A DNA stretch of 64,000 nt. It comes from Miscanthus floridulus. Lineage: Eukaryota > Streptophyta > Magnoliopsida > Poales > Poaceae. The first letter of the stretch is position 1; every line of letters begins with the position of its first letter. The notes beneath the pieces were generated by a model that searched no databases, was not told where the DNA came from, and saw nothing but the letters and a program-made list of their open reading frames with translations. Of this stretch, positions 34,636 to 45,585 are shown in pieces. The DNA lies in the NCBI RefSeq assembly GCF_019320115.1, contig NC_089591.1:15571169-15635168 (forward strand). The letters run 5' to 3'. The translations under genes and the position numbers were made by a program.

Positions 34636-35850
34636 CTAGCGCACGGATGTTTGGATGGACGACGCGTCCGGATGTAGGTCCCGCGCGTTTTCTCGCACTG
34701 CATCCCACCACTTGAGTCCTCATCCATCCAACGCCCATGTCCCCACATCCAGACATTACATTGCGCCCCCTGCGCCCATTCCATGCCCCAATAGCCCATC
34801 CCGCTCCCTAGCAACCCACCTTGCACCCGTGCCTATTCCCAGGCCCCATGTGGGTCTCGTCACCTGCCCTGCCTGTGGATGCACGCCGCGAAGGCGTCTG
34901 TTGGCCACAGGTGCCCACATGGTGACTCACGACGGTGCCCCCCAGCACCAGCAGGCAGCTGTCCGCCAACCACCGACATCATTGAAATATGTACTCTCCC
35001 AGATCTACTTTTGAACATTAAGATGAAAGACTTGCACATCTGAAACAGATAAAAACACTTGAAATATACACTTGAAACATGTGCGTATAGCCATAGCAAC
35101 ATATGCAACATCGAGATCTACTTTTGCAACATCCAGATCAAACACTTGAAACATGATTATGAAACATCTGAAACATTTGCAACACGCTTGAAACATGTGT
35201 ATAGAGCCATAGCAAAAATATGCAACATCTAAATAAAACACTTGAAATATATGTTTGAAACACCTAAAACTCTTGAAACATAGGCTTGCAACATACATAT
35301 ATGTCATTGCCACATGTGCAACGTCGTAGATCAACTTTTGCAACATCTAGATGAAACACTTGAAACACAAAGTCTGAAACGCCTGAAACACAGAACGTTG
35401 CCGACGGCCATGGCCTACCTAGTGTAGAACTATGGTAGCCAGCAAGTTCGGGTCATAGGGACGTCGAGAGCAACGGTTGGTGACCTCCTCCTAGTGACAC
35501 GGTGCACGCCGTAGCTATGATAGATGAGGTGGATGGGGGCATGGCAGGGGTCGCCCCACACTGCATGGGATGGAGCCGCGGTGCAACACGAGATTGGGGC
35601 GGGCCGTGGTGCAGGATGGGGTACGATGGGGACGGTCGTGACAGAGTGGGGCCGGTGGATGGTGTGTCATGGGCGTAGCAGGAGGATGGCGCGGCGGACG
35701 CAGCCGCTGCGAGTGGATAGCACGGTGAAACCTACTGCTGTGGTTGAGAGTGGGGGATGTTCGCAGCAGACGATGAGTTAGGGATGCCACAGGAGTGCGG
35801 AAATGTTCGCAACAAGCATATGAGTTGGGGAGGCCACATGCCGGTTGCTG
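34636..35850. repeat. Dispersed repeat family R1, copy 2
   Basis: Begins GCTAGCGCACGGATG and, from about 35010 to 35400, has the same kind of GAAACACTTGAAACAT / GCAACATCTAGATGAAAC array as copy 1 at 13285, then a GC-rich tail (35400-35800). It is located between the two large CACTA elements and may have replaced their missing ends. The short stretch 34401-34635 shows nothing recognisable. Confidence 0.5.
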
Positions 35851-35867
35851 AGAGCCCCGAGGGCACT

Positions 35868-36360
35868 CGGTAAAGAAAACCGACCGTCACGGCGCTGGCC
35901 CCGCTGACGGTCTCTTTGCCGAGTGCCAACCCTACAGGCACTCGGCAAAGATTTTTTATTTTTTTAAAAAAAATCTTTGCCGAGTGCCCCCTGGCTGGCG
36001 CTTGGCAAAGTTTGATTTTTTTTTAAAAAAAATTCTTTGTTGAGTGCCCTCTGGCTGGCACTCGGTAAAGTTTAAATTTTTTTTTAAAAAAAATTCTTTG
36101 CCGAGTGCCCTCTGGCCGACACTCGGCAAAGTTTGAATTTTTTTTTTAAAAAAAATTCTTTGCCGAGTGCCCTCTGTCTGGCACTCGGCAAAGTTTGATT
36201 TTTTTTAAAAAAAAAAACTTTGCCGAGTGCTATGGTCTTGGCACTCGGCAAAGCTGGAAAAATGGTTTTCCGAGCGCCCATTTTTTCAGCTTTGCCGAGT
36301 GCTGTGACCATAGCACTCGGCAACGGGTCCTTTACCGAGTGCAACACTCGGCAAAGTGAC
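35868..36360. repeat. CACTA subterminal inverted-repeat array
   Basis: Repeated TTTGCCGAGTGCC...GGCACTCGGCAAAG pairs spaced by T- and A-runs, equal in type to the array at 26630. Several spacers share CCCTCTGGCTGGC, pointing to local amplification. Confidence 0.88.
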
Positions 36361-36419
36361 CCAAAACGGCATTTTTTTTATTTTTTTTACATTCCATCAT
36401 GACAAATAAATTCATACAA

Positions 36420-36490
36420 ATATATATCACATATATATCTCATCCATCACATATATATCTCATCCATCACATATATATCTCATCCATCCA
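36420..36490. repeat. 20-bp AT-rich minisatellite
   Basis: Three to four copies of an ATCACATATATATCTCATCC unit next to the 3' subterminal array. Similar arrays stand at the same position in the elements at 26609 (27165-27290) and 51141 (52780-52880). Confidence 0.8.
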
Positions 36491-36659
36491 CACATCCATC
36501 TGCACATATCACATCCATCACAATATATATCACATATATAATAATAAGTGCTCAAGTCCATTCAAATAAATCCACAAGTCCATCAAAGTATACAAAGTGC
36601 ATCATAAGTATATCACAAGTTCATCACCAAGTGAACAACAAATAAAAAAAATACAACGT

Positions 36660-37173
36660 GCACTCATCTCGACCACTGCGACTGTGGTGAAGGCCCAGCT
36701 CCATCATTCGGAGGTGCATGAGGTGGATTATTCAAACCACCGTCAGATGGAGACTACACAAAGGAGTAAAGATTGCATATGAGACAAGATTATTTGGATA
36801 GCTAATCTAGGAAGATAGAGGCCATACAAGCAAAGCACAAGCGAAAGTAAAAAACTTTCATACTCAAAGGAGTAGCTGCAGCTGCAGGACGTGGAGGCGG
36901 AGGTGGAACTAACAGCCCAGCTGGCAGAGAGAAGCCCACACGTTGCTCAAGCCCTTGTAGGAACTCTGTAATGTCCGTCAGTCTCTGCGCCTGGGCCTAC
37001 CGCTCGGTCCGCTCAACGTCTAGCTGGGCCGCCAGCTCCTAACGTTGTCTCATTTCTTGTTCCAGCCGGGCCTGCAATATTTCACTCCAATGTTTCAGTA
37101 ATGCAAAGCTCATTAAGGTATATAAAGATCAATGTATGATAAGTAAATCAGGAATAACCTCGAGTGCGTCGAC
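36660..37173 (-). pseudogene. TNP1-like C-terminal fragment
   Basis: On the minus strand, collinear with 27551-27840 of the first element: a coiled-coil region rich in Gln/Arg, then a proline-rich short tail, split by the same introns. It is cut off from its N-terminal part (40797-42420) by the solo LTR. Confidence 0.5.
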
Positions 37174-37178
37174 CCGGT

Positions 37179-40100
37179 TGTCACACCCTAAAATTCCTAT
37201 TTTGGGTTGTGAATAGGAAACACTAAATAAAAAAATGATTTCAATATTTGTATAAAATTTTTCAAGATTAAGTAAGTTTCAAATTGTGTTTTCAAACTTT
37301 TCATATTAATATGACGGGCTTGTTTTCTTGATGTGATGTTTGCTTGTTGCTTGACTTGGTGTTTCGAGTGAGTAAAATTTTCAACATACGTTTAGTAAGT
37401 CGTTTATCTTTCACCAGCCCATGCTTGTCTTTTCTAATAATTAAAATTCCTTGTTTTCTAGCTTAATTCTTTCGTTGGAGCTTCCCAAACTCTTTTCGTT
37501 CTACTCCGAATCACTCATTTGAGTTTCTCATCCATCAAAATATCTCTAAAAACTTCTCGTGAATTTTTTTTAGCTTTTTCTAGAATTCGTTCTCACATTT
37601 TTGCTAGCATAATCTAATTTACATATGCTCCAAAATATATTTTATTGAGCTTCAAATACTTTGGTTAGGTTCCTCATGTTCCAAAATGTCTCTGAGAATT
37701 TTTCCCAAATCTTCAGAATCTTCGGAGTATTTTTCGTGGCTCAAATAATAATTCTAGACTTTCTAGAATTGGTTTTAGTCATAAAACACATTAATTCTGA
37801 AATAATAAAATCTAGTCCTTTTCCATCTTGGTTTTAACCTAGCGCATATAAATACATGCTACGTTTCTCTCTTTGATCTTATTGAGGATCTGAAATCCTT
37901 TTTCCGGAGTCGCCGCCGCCGCCAAAGTTCTGCTGTCCCAGCACCCATCGATCTCTTGGTTCAGCCGGCTGCCCGTCAGAACTCTGGTGGTCGTCATCGC
38001 TACATCAAACGCATAGCTGCATCCGGTCGTTTCTCTCATCCTGCCGCTGAGCACCACCGCTGAGCTTAGCCGCCCTAGCTCCTTCCTGCCATCGCTTTGA
38101 ATCACGCCATCGAGAAGCAGTCCGTCCACCAAAGTCGCCGAGGCATCCTGGTAGCAGCCGCCGTGCGCCCCGACGAGTTGTACCTGCACATCATCGATTT
38201 TCCTCATCGCTGGAGCTCCTTGTCCGTGAAGGCACGCCGCCACCGTCTTGAAGCCCAGGCCTGCGCCCGACCGAGAGTCCGAGAGACCGAGACCCAGCGT
38301 CGTGCTGCTTGAATCAGCGTGATGCGATACCTTGCAATCCAAGCCGGCTCTGCACCAAATCGATCTACCTCCCGACCTAGCAGAGCTGCAGGCCTCTGCC
38401 TTGTTTCTCCGGTCGTCGAGTTGACGACATGCTAGCCGTGCTTCCTGTCTACATCTACTACACGTGAAGAAGCACCAGCCACTCCTAAGGATGCAAGGCC
38501 ACGACGCATATATGTCTTCTCTGCACATGTCCTTGGTTGTTTTCATTACGGCATGATGAAGGCATCCCATGCCCTAGCTCTCGTCAAAACACGGCCGCCC
38601 AAGTTCATCGATCGATGCCACCACCAGAATTGTTGCGTGCGCCTTCCCTAACGATGCAACATTCAAGGCTGTCATCTACGTTCGTCTTGTATGCAAAGCC
38701 GGCCTGGTGTCCGACTCGTTCTGAGATCATCAACGCCCCGGCCGTCCCGTTCCGAGTTCATCGTTGCCATGCTTTGGTAAGAAACATCTGCACGATGGTG
38801 CTCTTGTCGATCTACTGTATCTGTTAGTTAATCCGGTTAGTTTTCTATCTGTGATGTGCACCCGTCCATGCAGTTGCCCATTGCCTATCACCAGTTCAGA
38901 TGCTTTATGTCATCCTTCCTTGTTATTGAAGCTGTGCAAGTTCCCTTGCCACCTGGAGCAGAAGCCGTCCTAAGAATTCAAGTTGCTGTCTTTTACGATC
39001 GTGCAAGCTGCATGCATGTTCTCCAAGGATTTACGTACAGGTCTTTCTCTCTCTCTCTGAGTGTTTATTCACTGATCACTCCATCTTCCATGTTGCTTCA
39101 CATAAATCTCTGCAGTCATGTCCTCCCGTTTAATTATGCGTCTCTGAATTTAGTTTAGTCTATTCTTTTCGCTCCAGTATGTGACTGTAATTCACACGTT
39201 AGCAATCACGTTTATCATATCACATACTCTGAAGTTTATAATTTAAATATTAATTTGGTTAATATGCATACAACTACCTTTCTAATTTAAAAGCAACGTA
39301 GGTTTTATAACTCATCAGTGATGTATATACAAATATTAATATGCTTCTAAAGTATAAATTTCCTTATTTTAAACACGTATATTAAATTCGTATATAAATG
39401 CTCTCACATGTTTATTTCTTTTGCAAAGCAAAGTCGAAATGATTTTAATAATATGTGACATATTTTATAAATAAAACATGACTAGGTTCAACTTGGCTTT
39501 TGAATTAAAATATGCTTTGTTAAAACTAAATTAATATTCTTCACATGGCTTTGCTTAATTAAAATAAATCAAGCACATAAGCTTTTCTTTTCTTTTATAC
39601 AATAATATAAATAATCTTCCAGTATCTGTTTCTTTTTAGCGGTAGTTTCGTTTTAGGTGTTTTCTTGTGATTTGTGACTGTAGCACCTAGTTTTCTTTTA
39701 GTACGTTGTTTTCTCTCGTGTGGTGTGTTGTTCTTAGTTGCTTTTATTTGTTGCTCGTATGTTTGCCAATGCGTGGTGCTTGCTTCGAGTAGAATGAGAA
39801 TCGTCTGTGAGCGCCGGTGATCAGAAGCTGAGTACCGAAGCTACAGAAGTTGCAGAATGGAAGATAGAGTGAGGCTTCTGAAGCAAGTTGCTTTGGGTGT
39901 AAAGCAAGACTAAGGCAAGTATAGCTTGGGTTTTCTTTCTGTGACCATGATCTTGGGCTTGTTTAATGAAATATGATATAAACATAAATGATGAATGTTA
40001 TCCTTTGGCAAAAGCTGGGACTTATAGTACAAGCTGTGAGGGCTATATGGCTCTGGCTCTAGTTGCTTGAGAAACCCTTTTCTAGCTGGTTAGAGGTCTG

Positions 40101-40791
40101 CGAGTTGGGTATAGGACAAGCCTCTGTCCTATTGAGCCTAGCTTTGGAAGCGGCCCTTTACTTTATTTTTGGAAGGGGGGTTCCTATATCTGATGACCCT
40201 GCGGCCCTGGCCGGTTAGACGAGCTCTTGGGTGGCTTTATATGGTTCTCTATGTTTTGGGCCTAGCTAACCCGAGCATATTGAGAATCATGACTCACAGT
40301 GAAAGTGTACACCTCTACGCAGAGTTTAATAAACTGGTATACTAGCCGTGCCCACGGATACGGGCGGCCCTGGAAAACTGAGGGAATTGTTGTATGTTCA
40401 TTTAATTGTTTATGTGCAATTCATTATTCAATTATACTTGATCATGTGGTTATGGATTAGACTACCTTGTTGCTATATTTGCTTGAGTTCGACATGGACT
40501 CACTCTTGCAATTTCCCCCACACCTCAGGCTGGATAACAGTTTGCTAGAGTCTGAAGGAGTTAGGCTTGTGATCAACCAGTCAGTTGGATCCAGTGGAGT
40601 GGAGTTTACACCCGGAGATCGGAGTTGTCCATTCGTTGATTGCTTTTTAAGGTTATCTCTTTTACTAAGTACGTTATATAATAAGCATTATTATTTGATA
40701 TCACCTCCCTTTTGTAGCTATATGTGAGAATTGATTCTAAAGACTCACATATGGTGTGCATCAGGTTTTGTCCTTAAAACCGAGTGTTACA
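37179..40791. mobile_element. Solo LTR (Ty3/gypsy, Tekay/Del-like), 3613 bp
   Basis: Starts TGTCACACCCTAAAATTCC at 37179 and ends CCGAGTGTTACA at 40791. The 5-bp target duplication CCGGT is perfect (37174-37178 and 40792-40796). No second LTR, PBS or internal domain is present, so this is a solo LTR left by LTR-LTR recombination. The long LTR and phrases near the 3' end (around 40300-40380) fit the Tekay/Del chromovirus group, as I recall it. The 243-codon minus frame at 37839-38570 inside it has no domain and is not reported as a gene. Confidence 0.9.
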
Positions 40792-40796
40792 CCGGT

Positions 40797-42420
40797 GCTG
40801 TGCAGCGGTCGGCCGTGTGCGAATGGCCGGGCTCTCGCTCATGCTTCGTGCTTGGATCTAGGAGAGTGAGGGAGTAGAGGCCGTGTCGATGACGCCGTCA
40901 CCAAGCCAGAACCACCCATGCTTCTTGCCTTGCCCCGTCCTCATGACGGCCTCTCCATCGAAGTCCTGGGTGCTTAGATCGTGGTCTGACCCAAGGAGCG
41001 ACCTCGTCACCTCAATGTACTCATTGATGTGGGAGTGGACGCTCGGGTTCTTGTATGCCTCGGGCAAGTCCTCCAGGTTGAAGGAGACATCGGACGTCAC
41101 CTTGCCCTTGTGGGCCATACACCATGCCTAGAAGTCCGAGCAATCCTGGCCACTATGTGACACCAACTACGAGAAAGATAGCACGATGATTAGAAATCAG
41201 GCAGAACTGAGCGTCACAATAGATAAATGAATTCACGTACCCATGCTTGTTTGTATCCGGCGAGGCTACGGCTGCCTTGATCATGTGCTAGACCTTACAT
41301 CTACAAACGATGGTCCCGAGCATCCTTGTGCATCTTGAGGTACTCCTCCGTGAACCACCTCTCCACCATCATCGTCCAGCACTCGGGATACGCTTGGCAC
41401 CACCAGGGAATCATCTACACATCACCAAGTATTAGACATATAAGAAGATCAAATTAAACTAACTTAATCTCAAAACGAATCAATATTGATGTTCTTCATT
41501 TACCTCAAGGTACTGCTCTTGGGTCAGCTGCATCTCTCTTGCTTCTTTCTTGGTTTTTCTCTCTCCAAGCTTCGACCCATAGTAGGTTACGATGGCCTGG
41601 ATGCGCACCTCGAGATGCATGTCGGTGACGAGTTTTTCACAGGCTTTGGTAGTCACCTGCTCCGCCCTGGCCTCAAATCCCTCCTCGCATACAAAAGTGA
41701 TGTATCCAATCATTATTTGAAGAAAAGTCCAATGAATACGACGTATTGAGCAATGTTGCGCGAGGGACACTTACCCAAAACTCTGCCTTCACCTGCGCCG
41801 CCTTGTTGGAGTACTCCGCATCGAGGGCGATGGCGTAGTGGTCAAACGAGTAGGCCAGCTCCGTCTTCGATGCGTACGTGACAATGCCGGGAAAGTGTTG
41901 CCTGCACAGAAGACCCAGGATGCCGTTGACTAGTCGTGCACTTCCACCCAACACAACCACCTAGTTCCTGCACAAGTGATTAAGAAAAATTATTAGTTTT
42001 TTCATCATATCATATAAAGTAGTGGTGATAACATATAAAGTTACTTACTTTTGCCCTTCGGGGCGAATCACTTGGCGTTGGTGAGGAAGCGGAACCTGTG
42101 GGAGGCTCACAAGACCTCGCAGGTAGACACTCAAAGAGGAGTTGGAGGAAGCAGAACCCGTGCCTGCTGCCTCCCCCTCCTCCTCCTCCTCCTCCTCCTC
42201 CTCCTCCTCCTCATCCGTCTGTCGAACCAGCTCCTCGTCCAACTCATCCACGGGCGCCACCTCCTCCTCATGTGGCATGGGAGGAGACGACCCCCTCCTG
42301 TGGCTGGCGGTCCTCCTCCTCCTCCTGTTCGATCCCTCCGCCTCCTCCTACAGCCGGCATGGTCTTTGGTAAATCGAATTCACGGACCTATGATGGTCGC
42401 CCGTCATCTTTGTTCAATCA
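40797..42420 (-). pseudogene. TNP1-like gene fragment (N-terminal and middle)
   Basis: Minus-strand pieces are 42278-42045 (poly-Glu run encoded by a TCC repeat, then SLSVYLRGLVSLPQ), 41960-41673 (NGILGLLCRQHF, AQVKAEFWVSV), 41770-41480 (QLTQEQYLEV), and 41118-40858 (AYKNPSVHSHINEY, KKHGWFWLGD). Order and spacing equal 29471-27901 of the first CACTA. The C-terminal part is separated by the solo LTR. Confidence 0.6.
42172..42225. repeat. TCC trinucleotide tract
   Basis: About 15 TCC units; on the minus strand they encode the Glu run of the TNP1-like frame. Confidence 0.9.
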
Positions 42421-42879
42421 CCTGTAATAAAAAAACAAGACATAATTAGAAAACATGGACAATCTAAAACAGATATGGTCAAAGATATGCAAAGATCTGC
42501 ATACCTCCAACCGTATCTCTTTCGAATGGGAGACGCCTAACTGGGTTACGCGATCTACAATCATGATATGGAAAGAGGGGTTATACCTAGGGTGGCGGCG
42601 GAATCAGGCTAGCGAGGCCATGGCGGGTCGGTGCAGTGGCGAGGCGACGCGGTGCAGGTAGACCGACACAGTGACGGGAACTCCGACTCAGCTCTGACAG
42701 GCTCTTCTATACAAAAATGGAACAAAATACTTTCATTTAAAAAATCGGCAGAACCTCCCCTGCACGGTGAGGTTTCCAAAACCTACAAAAAACAACAACA
42801 CGATGGCCGACAAGCACATATGTCTCAAGAGAAGCCATGTAGTTTGGATATCAATCCATGCAGAAGAATATATCCAAGT

Positions 42880-43080
42880 AGTACCACTACTTCTACTACT
42901 ACTTCCACTATTGATACTACTACAACCACTAGTTCTACTACTACTACTACTACTACCACTATTGCTACTACTACTACCACTAGTTCTACTACTACTACCA
43001 CCAATACTACTACTACAACCACTAGTTCTACTACTACTACCACTAGCACTACTACTACAACTATCACTACCACGACAACA
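42880..43080. repeat. ACT trinucleotide microsatellite
   Basis: A long imperfect CTA/ACT tract. It is homologous in position to 33955-34100. Frames across it read as poly-Thr, poly-Leu or poly-Val and are not genes. Confidence 0.9.
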
Positions 43081-43615
43081 ACAAGAGAGAGGGCATACCT
43101 GACGGGTGCCGGGGGTAGGGGCGGGCCGCGTCGGGGTCGGGGTCACCGGAGTCGGGAACAGGGTCGGGCACCGGCGGTGTCAGGGCGGGCGATCCACAGG
43201 GCGCGCCCGGGGTAGGGTCGGCTCCTACTCCTCCTTCTCCTCCTCCTCCTCCTCCTCCCCTCCTTCACCCACCGGCGTTGGCGGGCCAGCGTGGGAGAGC
43301 TAGCCACGCTCGGCCACACGCGGGCGCGGGGGCAGGGAATGGCGGGGGCGGGGGCAGGCGCCAGCGCGCGGCGCGGGGAAGGGGGGCGAGCTACGGCGCG
43401 CGGCATGCAGCGTGGGGATGGGGGCGGGCTGCGACTGCGGCGATCGGCGCGCAGTGCGGTGGCAGCTGCGGGGGCGGCGCATGGGGAGGGGAGGGCGGCG
43501 CGTGGCGCGGGGAAGGGCGGCGAGGGGGCGCCGGTGGGTGAGCGGGCGGGGCACGGCGGCGCGCGTGTGTGGGAGGGAGGGAGGTAACGGTTCAGTGGTT
43601 AAGTGTGGATGGGCC

Positions 43616-44350
43616 TTTTGCCAAGTGCCCCGATCTGGCACTCGGCAAAGGAGGTCGGTTTGCCGAGTGCCAGATCGGGGCACTCGGCAAAGGTGTTTTT
43701 TTTTTAAATCTAGACCCTAAACCGCACTGCATCTTTTTTTTAAATAAAAAATACCACTTTGCCGAGTGCCGGGCGGAGAGGCACTCGGCAAACATTTTTA
43801 AAAAAATTGGCACGCTCTTTGCCGAGTGTCCCCATGGACACTCGGCAAAGGGAACACTTTGCCGAGTGCCTAGCAGCTGGCATTCGGCAAAGAGCATGTT
43901 TGCCGAGTTGACACTCGGCAAACCAATTTTTTTTTTGTATTTTGACCTTCAAACTTTTTTAGTCATCTTACAGTACTTGGTACTCCATGTCGAAATTTTG
44001 TACATTTCCCGAACTGTTTGCTATATTTAGTTAATTTATTTCATTTAATTGATTTTTTTTGGAAATTGTAAATTTGAACTGCACGTGCTTCGAATAATGG
44101 AATTTAATGATTCAAAAAATGATATTCATGGTATTGAGTGTAGGGTGAGGCCGTATCCAGGAACCGACCTGAAATTTCGAACATCTTGTTTACGAAACAT
44201 GACCACGAACTTGTGGACGAATTGTTTTTAAATTCTATAAAATGCAAACGAAGTCCAAAAATCATGAAACTTGTCGAGATGTCATGATATCGTATGTGGA
44301 GGTTGTGATAAAAATTTGAGAAGATTTGGTGCACGTTATCACACCCAAAT
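43616..44350 (+). repeat. CACTA subterminal array plus 5' internal segment (same family as 51141-53457)
   Basis: 43616-43925 is an array of GCCGAGTGCC hairpin pairs. 43926-44350 is collinear with 51488-51900 (both read TGACCT-CAAACTTTTT, then TGGTACTCCATGT, then GGAACNNNNC and ATGACCACGAACTTG). In the intact small element this order marks the transposase-5' end, in plus orientation. Here it stops near 44350, so it is a truncated end fused to the minus-oriented element on its left. Confidence 0.65.
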
Positions 44351-45585
44351 CATGAAGCTTTCTGAATTTGGCGAAGGACTAGGCCGATCTCAATCGGCCA
44401 AGCCGACTTGGCTGGTTGTACAGCGGTGCTGTTTACTGGTGCTTCGTTGCTCCGCTCGCTGCACCGCTCTAGGTTTTGGTTCGCTGTGTTTCTAAGTCGC
44501 TGTTGAGTGCATCCTGTCACCTAGTTGGCATCGGTGTCTTCATTTTGGTGTTTCGAGTTTTTGGGTGTGATTTAGGACAGCGGTCAAAGTTTCAGTAAAA
44601 ATAATCTTAGCTCCCGTTCATCCCCCTGTGGTTGCCATTCTCGGTTCTTCACCCATATAAATTTTGTATATAAATCCGTTATGCATAACATGTCCTCATA
44701 ATCAGCCGGTCAAAAAATTACAGATAATCAGCACGCCACGCAGGACTCACGCACTTGGATCTAGGCCTACATGGTCCGGTTTATACGGTTTTTTGGGCAA
44801 AAACCAACCCAATCCGTTAAAACAATAGTTCTAGCGGTTTGAAACCCGCGGATAAAACGGTTCCCACGGGGTGGACAAAATGTACTAGCGCACAAGTAGG
44901 CAAGCCGTAGCCAGGAGCCAGCCACGACGACCATGCTCCACGGCCAGGTTGGCAACGACTGAGGAACGAGCACCGACGGCGAGCTTGACGATGATCTCGC
45001 AGCGTCCACGGTGACCGTGGAGCTAGCACCCAAGGCGAGCTTGACGGTGATCGCAGAGCGAGCCCCCGCGACAAGGTCGACGGTGACCGTGGAGAGCCTC
45101 CGCAGCGAGATCAGCGGCGCTCACGTTGCGATGCAAGTAACACGGTCTGAGGAAACTCTGCACGGAGGAGCTGCTCATTCAAGAGGCTCGCTGAGCTGCG
45201 CGTTGTGCGTGAGAAGACTCACGAGCTCGCGTCGTGCTTTGTTCGCGCCGCTTGTTGGCGTGATGTGGCGGAGCATGTTCTCTGAATCCGTGCGACTGCT
45301 TTCCGACGCTTGCAGCCATGAACGTGCTTAGCGTGAGGCATATATAGGATGAAGAAGCTCCCTGCGTGAACTTGCTGATTACATTTTGTTGAATCGAAAG
45401 AATGAAGCAGATTGAGTAGAGGACAATCTAGTATGGAGAGAGACAGGATGAACTTTGTCATCCATTTTGCTCAAGGCTAGGCGATCAACTTCGTCAAAAT
45501 AGACTTGATCGTCGACTCGGTGGAGCAGTTGGCCCTCACCGTCACCTTGGCGAAGAACTAGGCTTTCTGATTTTGGAGCCTATAC
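44351..45585. other. Intergenic, no gene recognised
   Basis: Mixed composition. A 106-codon plus frame at 45011-45331 has no domain. The section 44990-45580 and the section right of the LINE may be two parts of one older element, but I cannot prove it. Confidence 0.35.

Larger units (their letters stand above)
35860..43925 (-). mobile_element. Second large CACTA, deletion derivative, interrupted by a solo LTR
   Basis: The left subterminal array (35868-36360) has the same GCCGAGTGCC hairpin pairs as 26630-27115. It is followed by an AT-rich minisatellite (36420-36490) and minus-strand TNP1-like pieces (36660-37173 and 40797-42420). At about 42450 the sequence jumps to the stretch that in the first element lies upstream of TNP2 (33470 onward; both contain GATATGCAAAGATCTGCATA), so the whole TNP2 gene is deleted. 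An ACT microsatellite (42880-43080), a GC-rich block (43090-43600) and subterminal arrays (43616-43925) follow. Neither end shows an intact CACTA terminus. The solo LTR at 37179-40791 lies inside a TNP1 exon or intron. Confidence 0.75.

Noticed and set aside
37839..38570. 243-codon minus-strand frame, the longest outside recognised genes
   Set aside because: It lies wholly inside the solo LTR, has no domain or signal, and its composition follows the GC-rich LTR section.
42733..43215. Long frames with poly-Thr, poly-Leu, poly-Val or poly-Ser
   Set aside because: They are readings of the ACT microsatellite in different frames.
43143..43720. Several overlapping Arg/Ala/Gly-rich frames
   Set aside because: GC-rich CACTA leader; all frames are open because stop codons are rare there. 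No conserved motif.
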